Source: Frankiales bacterium (GTDB taxonomy: Bacteria; Actinomycetota; Actinomycetes; Mycobacteriales; SCTD01). Taken from it: 6,134 bases of DNA. The notes beneath the pieces are model-generated. The model ran no database searches. It was not told the origin of the DNA and was given only the letters and a program-made list of their open reading frames with translations. The translations under genes and the position numbers were made by a program. The DNA is taken from NCBI GenBank assembly GCA_025965495.1, contig JAOPWW010000364.1, forward strand, positions 1 to 6,134. Reading direction: 5' to 3'. Shown here one piece after another: positions 1 through 5,750 of this stretch (the stretch's first letter is position 1; every line of letters begins with the position of its first letter).

Positions 1-204
1 CCTCCTCCGGCGTCGGGCCGCGCCGACAAGGCGCAGGTCGGGGCGATGGTCGCGCGGCTGCTGCGCCTGCCCGGCCCGCCGAAGCCCGCCGACGCCGCGG
101 ACGCCCTCGCCCTCGCGATCTGCCACCTCTGGCGGGCACCCGCCCAGGCGAAGCTGGCCGAGGCGGCGGCGCGCCTGACCGCGGCGGCCCGCACCGCCTC
201 CTAA
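1..204 (+). CDS. ruvC: Crossover junction endodeoxyribonuclease RuvC, C-terminal part (5' end outside window)
   Basis: The frame from base 1 to the TAA at 202–204 gives 67 codons of the RuvC C-terminus. RuvC is the Mg-dependent dimeric nuclease that nicks Holliday junctions symmetrically, working with RuvAB. Visible landmarks are GRADKAQV (codons 6–13) and ADAADALALAICH (codons 30–42). By family knowledge the two Asp residues of DAAD (codons 31 and 34, bases 91–93 and 100–102) are the last two carboxylates of the catalytic quartet; the first two lie upstream of the window. The tail after the DAADALA helix is short and Ala-rich, a normal end for actinobacterial RuvC. The first codons read PPPAS, whereas relatives usually have a more polar 'VTGSG'-like stretch before GRADK; this may be simple divergence. 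ruvA follows after 21 bp, so the genes are probably co-transcribed. Identity is secure from the motif and the neighbours. Confidence 0.93.
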   Translation, partial: PPPASGRADKAQVGAMVARLLRLPGPPKPADAADALALAICHLWRAPAQAKLAEAAARLTAAARTAS

Positions 205-206
205 GG

Positions 207-222
207 TCGAACAGGTGAGCGA
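207..222 (+). promoter_or_regulatory. Possible degenerate SOS (LexA) box between ruvC and ruvA
   Basis: The 16 bases read TCGAAC-AGGT-GAGCGA. The actinobacterial LexA operator is TCGAAC-N4-GTTCGA, so the left half is perfect and the right half matches 4 of 6. It lies between the ruvC stop and the ruvA start and overlaps the ruvA ribosome-binding site AGGTGA (213–218). LexA control of ruv genes is known in mycobacteria, but from a site upstream of ruvC, which is outside this window. Part of the match could come from the ribosome-binding site itself, so this is only a candidate. Confidence 0.25.
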
Positions 223-225
223 ACA

Positions 226-822
226 GTGATCGCCAGCCTGGCCGGGACCGTCACCGGCCTGCTGCCCGACGGCGTCGTCGTCGAGGTCGGGGGAGTGGGG
301 CTCGCGGTCCAGACGACGCCCGGGACGCGGTTGCGCCTGCGCGTGGGCGACGACGCGCGCCTGGCGACCACCCTGGTGGTCCGCGAGGACAGCCTCACGC
401 TCTACGGCTTCGCCGACGACGACGAGCGCTCCCTGTTCGAGCTGCTGCAGACGTCCTCCGGCGTGGGTCCGCGGCTCGCGCAGGCCGTCCTGGCCCACCA
501 CACCCCCGACACCGTGCGCCGGGCCCTGCTGACGGAGGACCTCGCCGTGCTCGTGCAGGTGCCGGGCATCGGCAAGAAGGGCGCCCAGCGGATGGTCCTC
601 GAGCTCAAGGACAAGGTCGGACCGCTCGTCGGGTCCGCTCCCACCCCGACCACGCTGCCGTCCTGGCGGGAGACCCTCGCGGGCGCGGTCGTGGGGCTCG
701 GCTGGAGCCAGAACCAGGCCGACGACGTCGTCGCCCGGCTGGCCGACGAGCACCCCGACGCGACCGACGCCGACGTCCCCGCGCTGCTGCGCGCCGCCCT
801 GGCCCTGCTGGGACGCGCGTGA
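226..822 (+). CDS. ruvA: Holliday junction branch migration protein RuvA
   Basis: A 198-aa RuvA, close to the usual ~200 aa. RuvA tetramers bind the four-way junction and load the RuvB motors. The GTG at 226 gives the typical N-terminus MIASLAGTV and has AGGTGA 7 nt upstream. Domain I (about residues 1–63) is an OB fold ending in VVREDSLTLYGF; E54/D55 match the acidic pin that separates strands at the crossover in E. coli RuvA. Domain II carries two helix-hairpin-helix motifs, around 71–90 (SGVGPRLAQAVL) and 107–126 (VPGIGKKGAQRMVLEL), which grip DNA backbone. After a Pro/Thr linker (about 135–147), domain III (about 148–197), which contacts RuvB, begins near WRETLAGAVVGLGW. Its TGA overlaps the ruvB GTG in GTGA (819–822), indicating translational coupling. 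No key element is missing. Confidence 0.97.
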   Translation: MIASLAGTVTGLLPDGVVVEVGGVGLAVQTTPGTRLRLRVGDDARLATTLVVREDSLTLYGFADDDERSLFELLQTSSGVGPRLAQAVLAHHTPDTVRRALLTEDLAVLVQVPGIGKKGAQRMVLELKDKVGPLVGSAPTPTTLPSWRETLAGAVVGLGWSQNQADDVVARLADEHPDATDADVPALLRAALALLGRA

Positions 823-1871
823 CCCCCGACGAGGACCTGGTCCGGGCCGAGGCCGGGGCCGACGACGAGCGGGTCGAGGCGGCCCTGCGCCCCCGCACCC
901 TCGACGACTTCGTCGGCCAGGAGCGGGTCCGGGCCCAGCTCGGCTACTTCCTGGAGAGCGCCAAGCGCCGCGGCCGGCCCCCGGACCACGTCCTGCTGTC
1001 CGGCGCGCCCGGCCTGGGCAAGACGTCCCTGGCGATGATCATCGCCAACGAGCTGGGCGTCGGTCTGCGCGTCACGAGCGGACCGGCGATGGAGCGGGCC
1101 GGCGACCTCGCCGCGCTGGTGAGCAGCCTGGTCGAGGGCGACGTGCTGTTCATCGACGAGGTCCACCGCGTGGCCCGCCCCGCCGAGGAGCTGCTCTACA
1201 CGGCCATGGAGGACTTCCGGGTCGACGTCGTCGTGGGCAAGGGACCCGGCTCCACCGCGATCCCGCTCGACGTCGCGCCGTTCACCCTGGTCGGCGCCAC
1301 CACCCGGTCCGGCCTGCTCACCGGCCCGCTGCGCGACCGGTTCGGGTTCACCGCGCACATGGAGGCCTACACGCCGGCCGAGCTCGAGCTGGTCCTGGAC
1401 CGCAGCGCCCGGCTGCTCGGCGTCCCGCTGCAGCCCGCCGCCGGCGCCGAGATCGCCGGCCGGTCCCGAGGCACGCCCCGCATCGCCAACCGCCTGCTGC
1501 GCCGGGTCCGCGACTACGCCGAGGTCCGGACAGGGGGACGCGTCGACCTGCAGGTCGCGCGGGACGCCCTGGCCGTCTACGACGTCGACGACCTCGGCCT
1601 GGACCGGCTCGACCGCGCGGTGCTGGAGGCGCTCGTCCACCGCTTCGGGGGCGGTCCCGTCGGCCTGTCCACCCTCGCGGTGGCCGTGAGCGAGGAGCGC
1701 GAGACGGTCGAGGAGGTCGCCGAGCCGTTCCTGGTCCGCAGCGGCCTGGTGCTGCGCACCCCCCGGGGCCGGGTCGCGACGCCGGCCGCCTGGCAGCACC
1801 TGGGGCTGCGCCCGCCGGGCCCGGTCGGGGCGCCGGTGCTGCCCCTCGAGATGCCGGGCGAGGCCGGGTAG
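819..1871 (+). CDS. ruvB: Holliday junction branch migration ATPase RuvB
   Basis: A 350-aa AAA+ ATPase that forms hexameric rings on both sides of RuvA and pumps DNA through the junction. The GTG start at 819 lies within the ruvA stop region and is supported by the 4-bp overlap and by family length. Family signatures in order: TLDDFVGQERV near 27–37; Walker A GAPGLGKTS at 62–70; Walker B VLFIDEVHR at 109–117; PAEELLYTAMEDFRVD at 121–136; sensor 1 VGATTRSG at 158–165; LRDRFG at 171–176 with R174 in the arginine-finger position; sensor 2 GTPRIANRLLRRVRD at 218–232; and the winged-helix end EPFLVRSGLVLRTPRGRVAT at 302–321. DEVH replaces the commoner DEIH, a conservative change. The ~28-residue tail after TPAAWQHLGL is Pro/Gly-rich. 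It ends the ruvCAB cluster; the next gene starts 309 bp later. Confidence 0.98.
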   Translation: MTPDEDLVRAEAGADDERVEAALRPRTLDDFVGQERVRAQLGYFLESAKRRGRPPDHVLLSGAPGLGKTSLAMIIANELGVGLRVTSGPAMERAGDLAALVSSLVEGDVLFIDEVHRVARPAEELLYTAMEDFRVDVVVGKGPGSTAIPLDVAPFTLVGATTRSGLLTGPLRDRFGFTAHMEAYTPAELELVLDRSARLLGVPLQPAAGAEIAGRSRGTPRIANRLLRRVRDYAEVRTGGRVDLQVARDALAVYDVDDLGLDRLDRAVLEALVHRFGGGPVGLSTLAVAVSEERETVEEVAEPFLVRSGLVLRTPRGRVATPAAWQHLGLRPPGPVGAPVLPLEMPGEAG

Positions 1872-1898
1872 CGCGTCGCACGGCCGCTCCAGGGGGTC

Positions 1899-1912
1899 CC
1901 GGCCCGTACACT
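1899..1912 (+). promoter_or_regulatory. Candidate promoter for secD-secF-apt (-10 box TACACT)
   Basis: TACACT at 1907–1912 fits the actinobacterial TANNNT -10 consensus, and it lies in a non-coding stretch just after ruvB. I see no good TTGAC-like -35 about 17 bp upstream (1884–1889 is CGCTCC). If used, transcription would begin near 1919, giving a secD leader of about 260 nt. The box sits between the inverted arms CCGGCC (1899–1904) and GGCCGG (1914–1919). The same CGTACACT-N8-CGAACG arrangement recurs upstream of relA, which modestly raises confidence. Confidence 0.4.
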
Positions 1913-2026
1913 CGGCCGGTCGAACGTCCACGTCCTGGTGCCGTGACCGGCCGCGCACTGCCCCGGCCGGCCCTCGCAGCGGTGGCGCAGCCCTAGCCTC
2001 GGGCACGCGCACGTCGTCCCGCTCGT

Positions 2027-2079
2027 CCTCCGGGCGGCAGGCACACGCTCGGCGCCCGGCTGCACGCACCGCCCGCAGG
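2027..2079 (+). repeat. Inverted repeat / possible stem-loop in the secD leader
   Basis: CGGGCGG (2031–2037) is a perfect inverted repeat of CCGCCCG (2069–2075). After one C·C mismatch the stem continues with CCT (2027–2029) against AGG (2077–2079), giving 10 pairs in total. The 31-nt interior can form a small hairpin at 2050–2058. No T-run follows, so it does not look like a classical terminator. In such GC-rich DNA, inverted repeats of this size also arise by chance. Confidence 0.3.
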
Positions 2080-2164
2080 TCCCCGCCCCGGCTGGTACCC
2101 GCACCACCACGCCCCACCCGCACGCCCCCCGCGCCGCGCCGCCACCCCGGCAGCCGGCCCGAGC

Positions 2165-2170
2165 AAGGAG
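2165..2170 (+). promoter_or_regulatory. Ribosome-binding site of secD
   Basis: AAGGAG stands 10 nt before the GTG at 2181. It is the only purine-rich Shine-Dalgarno match in this C-rich leader. It decides the secD start, because the reading frame could otherwise be entered at several GTG or CTG codons. Confidence 0.75.
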
Positions 2171-2180
2171 ACCCCGCCTC

Positions 2181-4040
2181 GTGGCACGACCCGGCACCCC
2201 CTCCCGCGGACCCCAGTCGCGAGGGCAGCTGCACGTCGGCCGCTACTTCGGCGTCCTGGCCCTGCTGCTGGCGGCGCTCTACGCGATCGTCTTCCTCGGC
2301 GGACCCGGCAGCGCCCTGCTCAAGCCGCGCCTCGGCCTGGACCTGCAGGGCGGTGCCAGCGTCGTCCTGACGCCCCGCACCGACTCGGGCAAGGCCCCGC
2401 GCGCCGACCAGCTGCAGACCGCGGTGCAGATCATCCAGCAGCGCGTCAACGGCCTCGGCGTCGCCGAGGCGGAGGTCGTGACGCAGGGCAGCAACATCGT
2501 GGTCTCGGTCCCCGGCGGCACCCGCGACTCGCTCAAGTCGCTGTCGCAGACCGCCCAGCTGCGCTTCCGCGAGGTCCTCGATACCGCCGCCGGCGACCCG
2601 AACGCCAAGCCGCCCGTCACACCGACGCCGGCGGCGAGCGCCGCCCCGCAGGCGACCGCGAAGACCTCGGAGGCCCCGGCGCCGGCCGCCACGACCCAGG
2701 TCGTGCCGGCCCCGTCCGCCGCGCGCAAGCGCGTCCTGCCCGAGGGCCTGATCACGCAGGCCACGCCGGCCCCCCAGACCGCCGCGGCCAAGGCGGCTGC
2801 GGCGAAGGCTGCTGCGGTGAAGGCTGCTGCGGTGAAGGCTGCTGCGGTCAAGGCCGCCGCCGCGAAGGCTGCAGCGGCCAAGGCGGCCGCGGGCGCCACC
2901 CCCGCCGCCAGCCCGTCGGCCGCGGCCGGTCCGGCCGTCAAGAGCGGTGACCCGTACTCGCCGGCCGCGTTCGCCGCGCTGGACTGCAGCAACAAGGACG
3001 CCCGCGCCGGCGGTTCCAACGACAAGCCCGAGCAGCCGATCGTGTCCTGCTCCGACGACGGTGCGGTCAAGTACCACCTCGACGTCGCCAAGGTCGTCGG
3101 CACCGACGTCAAGGGCGCCACCGCGGCGCTCGACCAGCAGACCGGCTCGCAGTGGCAGATCGTCGTCGCCTTCACGGGCAAGGGCCAGGACAAGTTCACC
3201 AACCTGACCGCCGCGACGATCAACAAGCAGGTCGCGATCGTGCTCGACGGCATCACGCTGTCGGCCCCGACCATCCAGCAGCGGATCGACTCCGACGCCC
3301 AGATCACCGGGAACTTCGACCAGAAGAGCTCCCAGCGGCTCGCCAACACCCTCAAGTACGGCGCGCTCCCGCTGTCGTTCGACAACAGCCAGGTCGAGGT
3401 CGTCTCGGCGACCCTCGGCAAGGACCAGCTCCACGCCGGGCTCATCGCCGGCGGCCTCGGCCTGCTCGCCGTCGTCGTGTACTCGATCCTGTACTACCGC
3501 GTGCTGGGGCTCGTGACGGTCCTCGGCCTGTCCCTGTCCGGCCTGCTGCTCTACGCGGCCGTGACGGTCCTCGGCAAGCAGATCGGCTTCGCCCTGTCGC
3601 TGGCCGGCATCGCCGGCTTCATCGTCTCGGTCGGCATCACCGCCGACTCCTTCGTCGTGTACTTCGAACGCCTCAAGGACGAGGTGCGCGAGGGTCGGAC
3701 GCCGCGGTCGGCCGCCGACCGCGCGTGGGTGCGCGCCCGTCGGACGATCCTGTCGGCGGACACCGTCTCGTTCCTGGCCGCGGTGATCCTGTACTTCCTG
3801 TCGGTCGGGTCCGTCCGCGGCTTCGCGTTCACCCTGGGGCTGTCGACCGTCGTCGACATCGCCGTGGTCTTCCTGTTCACGCGGCCGCTCGTGTCGTTCC
3901 TGACCCGCTTCCCGTGGTTCACGAACCCGACGGTGTCCGGCATGGCCGCCCCCCGCAACGCCCCCGACCCCGCGACCGCGCCCCGGACCCCCCGGGTGCG
4001 CCGTCCCGTCCCCGACCGACTGACCGACCAGGAGGCCTGA
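2181..4040 (+). CDS. secD: Protein translocase subunit SecD with an Ala/Lys repeat insert
   Basis: A 619-aa SecD. With SecF it forms a proton-driven RND-type membrane unit that pulls proteins emerging from SecYEG. TM1 is about residues 22–41, followed by the LGLDLQGG signature at 51–58 that opens the extracytoplasmic domain. The conserved region resumes at DPYSPAAFAALDCS (257–270), with C269 and C290 positioned for a possible disulfide, then VAIVLDGITLSAPTIQ (351–366) and AQITGNF (373–379). A further five membrane segments lie in about 415–575, including IVSVGITADSFVVYFERLKDE (481–501), whose D489 is probably the functional membrane Asp. Residues ~138–256 are a low-complexity Ala/Pro/Lys insert containing seven K-A-A-A-x repeats, which makes the protein longer than typical. 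The Pro/Arg-rich C-tail (580–619) is cytoplasmic. The GTG start is set by AAGGAG. secF begins 1 bp after the stop. Confidence 0.97.
   Translation: MARPGTPSRGPQSRGQLHVGRYFGVLALLLAALYAIVFLGGPGSALLKPRLGLDLQGGASVVLTPRTDSGKAPRADQLQTAVQIIQQRVNGLGVAEAEVVTQGSNIVVSVPGGTRDSLKSLSQTAQLRFREVLDTAAGDPNAKPPVTPTPAASAAPQATAKTSEAPAPAATTQVVPAPSAARKRVLPEGLITQATPAPQTAAAKAAAAKAAAVKAAAVKAAAVKAAAAKAAAAKAAAGATPAASPSAAAGPAVKSGDPYSPAAFAALDCSNKDARAGGSNDKPEQPIVSCSDDGAVKYHLDVAKVVGTDVKGATAALDQQTGSQWQIVVAFTGKGQDKFTNLTAATINKQVAIVLDGITLSAPTIQQRIDSDAQITGNFDQKSSQRLANTLKYGALPLSFDNSQVEVVSATLGKDQLHAGLIAGGLGLLAVVVYSILYYRVLGLVTVLGLSLSGLLLYAAVTVLGKQIGFALSLAGIAGFIVSVGITADSFVVYFERLKDEVREGRTPRSAADRAWVRARRTILSADTVSFLAAVILYFLSVGSVRGFAFTLGLSTVVDIAVVFLFTRPLVSFLTRFPWFTNPTVSGMAAPRNAPDPATAPRTPRVRRPVPDRLTDQEA
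2790..2894 (+). repeat. Seven tandem 15-bp units in secD encoding K-A-A-A-[A/V/G]
   Basis: Seven consecutive in-frame 15-bp units start at 2790, 2805, 2820, 2835, 2850, 2865 and 2880 and encode SecD residues 204–238. Units 2 and 3 are identical (AAGGCTGCTGCGGTG) and unit 4 differs in the last base. The outer units have drifted at third positions. The middle copies use GCT-GCT-GCG for Ala, although GCT is rare elsewhere in this GC-rich gene. This pattern suggests recent expansion by replication slippage. Because each unit is five codons, copy-number change would keep the frame. Confidence 0.93.
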
Positions 4041-4041
4041 G

Positions 4042-5205
4042 ATGGGCATCGCGAGCAGGCTCTACCGCGGCGAGACCGAGTTCAAGATCATCGCCAAGCG
4101 CAAGCGCTTCTACGTCGTGGCCACCGTGCTGGTGCTCATCAGCCTGGCGAGCATGCTGTTCCGCGGCTTCAACCAGGGCGTGGAGTTCAAGGGCGGCGCC
4201 ACCTTCCAGTGGCCGGCGAACGGGCACACGGTCTCGCAGGCCCGACAGCTGTTCGAGGACCTCAAGCTGAACGAGCCGATCGTTCAGACGGTCGGGCGCG
4301 GCACGACGACCGACCTCCGGGTCCAGACGCCCCCGCTCACCGACGCGCAGGTCCCCCAGGTCGTCCAGGCCATCACCGAGCGCTTCCCGCCGGTCACGAA
4401 GAACCAGGTCGCCAGCTCCAGCGTCGGTCCCGCCTGGGGTCAGCAGGTCACGAACAAGGCGCTGCAGGGGCTCATCGGGTTCCTCATCGCCGTGATCATC
4501 TACCTGTCGATCCGGTTCGAGCCCAAGATGGCGGTCGCCGCGATCATCGGGCTGCTCCACGACCTCGTGCTCGCCGCCGGGATCTACTCGCTGACCCAGT
4601 TCGTCGTCACGCCGTCGACCGTCATCGCCCTGCTGACGATCCTCGGCTTCTCGCTGTACGACGCCGTCGTCATCTTCGACAAGGTCCAGGAGAACACCCG
4701 CGGCATCGCCGGCGGCAGCGCCACCACCTACACCGAGGCGTCCGAGCTGGCGCTCAACCAGTCGTTCATGCGGTCGGTCAACACCACCCTGATCGCCCTG
4801 CTGCCGGTCAGCGGGCTGCTGTTCGTCGGCGCGTTCCTGCTCGGCGCGGGGACGCTCAAGGACCTGTCGCTGGCGCTGTTCGTCGGGCTGTTCGCCGGCG
4901 CCTACTCCTCGATCTTCTTGTGCACGCCGCTGTTCGTGGAGCTCAAGGAGCGCGAGCCGCAGTACAAGGCGCTCACCCAGCGCGTCCTCGCCCGCCGCAG
5001 CGGGGGGACGCGGACCGACCGGGCCGCCGCCGCCGCGCGCTCCGGCACCGCCGCCCCGGTCGTCCTCGACAAGGGCGAGACGGCCGCGGTCGGGACCGGC
5101 TCCACCCCCGTCGCCGCCGCACCTACCGCGACCCGGCGTCCGGCCGGTGGCAGCGCCAACCGCAAGAAGGGCCGCCCCGGGCGTCCCGGCGGCAAGAAGC
5201 GCTGA
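4042..5205 (+). CDS. secF: Protein translocase subunit SecF
   Basis: A 387-aa SecF, the partner of SecD in proton-driven late-stage protein export at the cytoplasmic membrane. The ATG at 4042 follows GGAGG (4031–4035) inside the secD 3' end. TM1 is about residues 24–41, then the SecF signature VEFKGGATF at 47–55 and an extracytoplasmic domain to about 135. Five further membrane segments follow, at about 141–158, 164–183, 190–214, 247–268 and 274–298. Conserved motifs are SIRFEPKMAVAAIIGLLHD (156–174), LGFSLYDAVVIFDKVQENT (201–219) and RSVNTTLIALLPVSGLLF (244–261). The cytoplasmic tail from about 302 is long, Ala/Thr-rich and ends in a strongly basic stretch (373–387, NRKKGRPGRPGGKKR). The 1-bp gap after secD and 2-bp gap before apt indicate a coupled operon. 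Identity is secure; membrane boundaries are estimates. Confidence 0.97.
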   Translation: MGIASRLYRGETEFKIIAKRKRFYVVATVLVLISLASMLFRGFNQGVEFKGGATFQWPANGHTVSQARQLFEDLKLNEPIVQTVGRGTTTDLRVQTPPLTDAQVPQVVQAITERFPPVTKNQVASSSVGPAWGQQVTNKALQGLIGFLIAVIIYLSIRFEPKMAVAAIIGLLHDLVLAAGIYSLTQFVVTPSTVIALLTILGFSLYDAVVIFDKVQENTRGIAGGSATTYTEASELALNQSFMRSVNTTLIALLPVSGLLFVGAFLLGAGTLKDLSLALFVGLFAGAYSSIFLCTPLFVELKEREPQYKALTQRVLARRSGGTRTDRAAAAARSGTAAPVVLDKGETAAVGTGSTPVAAAPTATRRPAGGSANRKKGRPGRPGGKKR

Positions 5206-5207
5206 CC

Positions 5208-5747
5208 GTGCTCGACCTCGAGGCACTGCTGCGCTCCCGCATCGTCGACGTCCCCGACTTCCCGACCCCCGGCGTCGTCTTCAAGGACATCAGCCCGCTG
5301 CTGGCCGACCACGTCGCCTTCGCCGGCGCGGTCGACGCCGTCGTCGCCTTCCACGGGCGCGGCACGATCGACAAGGTCGTCGGCATCGAGGCCCGCGGCT
5401 TCCTGCTCGCGGCGCCGGTCGCCTACCAGTTCGGAGCGGGCTTCGTCCCGGTCCGCAAGCCGGGCAAGCTCCCCCTGGCCACCCTCGAGACGTCCTACGA
5501 CCTCGAGTACGGCAGCAACGTCCTGCAGATGCACGAGGGTGCGCTCCAGCCGGGGGAGCGGGTGCTCGTCGTCGACGACGTCCTCGCCACCGGCGGCACC
5601 GCGGCCGCGGCCTGCCGGCTGGTCCGGGAGGCTGGGGCCGAGGTGGTCGGGCTGTCGGTGCTGCTCGAGCTCGGCTTCCTCGAGGGGCGCGCGCTGCTGC
5701 ACCAGGCCGAGCCCGACCTCGAGGTCCACGCGCTCCTGCAGACGTGA
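5208..5747 (+). CDS. apt: Adenine phosphoribosyltransferase
   Basis: A 179-aa cytoplasmic purine-salvage enzyme converting adenine and PRPP to AMP and pyrophosphate; the length is typical. Evidence, in order: VPDFPTPGVVFKDISPLL (15–32), GIEARGFLLAAPVA (59–72), FVPVRKPGKLP (79–89) with the flexible-loop region TSYDLEYG (95–102), and the PRPP-binding loop VLVVDDVLATGGTA (119–132), in which DD (123–124) binds PRPP/Mg. The frame is open far upstream through secF, but APRT homology begins at about LDLEALLRSRI, so the GTG at 5208, 2 bp after the secF stop, is the natural start. There is no clear Shine-Dalgarno sequence, only AAGAAG-like purines at the secF end, so translation is probably coupled to secF termination. 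The position between secF and relA is conserved in actinobacteria. Confidence 0.97.
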   Translation: MLDLEALLRSRIVDVPDFPTPGVVFKDISPLLADHVAFAGAVDAVVAFHGRGTIDKVVGIEARGFLLAAPVAYQFGAGFVPVRKPGKLPLATLETSYDLEYGSNVLQMHEGALQPGERVLVVDDVLATGGTAAAACRLVREAGAEVVGLSVLLELGFLEGRALLHQAEPDLEVHALLQT

Positions 5748-5750
5748 CCG

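Larger units (their letters stand above)
1872..2180 (+). other. 309-bp non-coding ruvB–secD spacer; yajC absent from its usual place
   Basis: In many actinobacteria yajC, a small single-pass membrane subunit of the Sec holo-translocon, sits here. I read all three forward frames. One hits TGA after 24 codons (stop at 1944–1946), another holds only a 17-codon open run (GTG 1943, TAG 1994–1996), and the third stays open but is Arg/Pro/Ser-rich with no hydrophobic segment, so none resembles YajC. The spacer contains a TACACT promoter candidate (1907–1912), a second weaker -10-like TAGCCT (1994–1999), a possible stem-loop (2027–2079), a T-free C-rich run (2097–2178) and the secD ribosome-binding site. 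A long secD leader is the simplest reading. Confidence 0.75.

Noticed and set aside
1882..1904. GGCCG…CGGCC inverted repeat after ruvB, considered as the ruvCAB terminator
   Set aside because: Only 5 pairs around a 13-nt loop with no T-run; in this base composition such pairs are expected often.
1943..1996. 17-codon open frame starting GTG in the ruvB–secD gap, considered as a leader peptide or yajC remnant
   Set aside because: No Shine-Dalgarno sequence, no membrane segment, and no resemblance to YajC; length is expected by chance.
402..4049. A 1215-codon open frame on the minus strand opposite ruvA, ruvB and secD
   Set aside because: It is an antisense shadow of very GC-rich genes: low-complexity Arg/Gly/Ala/Asp-rich product, no recognisable domain, and it spans three certain genes plus an intergenic gap. 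Codon bias of the plus-strand genes keeps this frame free of stops.
3152..4270. 372-codon plus-strand frame across the secD–secF junction
   Set aside because: Out-of-frame reading of secD and secF with an Arg/Pro/Ala-rich product; both host genes are certain.
4209..5207. Plus-strand open frame running through secF into apt, suggesting a much longer Apt or a fusion
   Set aside because: Its first 333 codons overlap secF out of frame and give Arg/Pro/Gly-rich nonsense. APRT homology begins only at the GTG at 5208.
3919..5226. 435-codon minus-strand frame opposite secF
   Set aside because: Repetitive Gly/Arg/Asp/Glu-rich product without any domain, lying antisense to a clear SecF; GC-content artefact.
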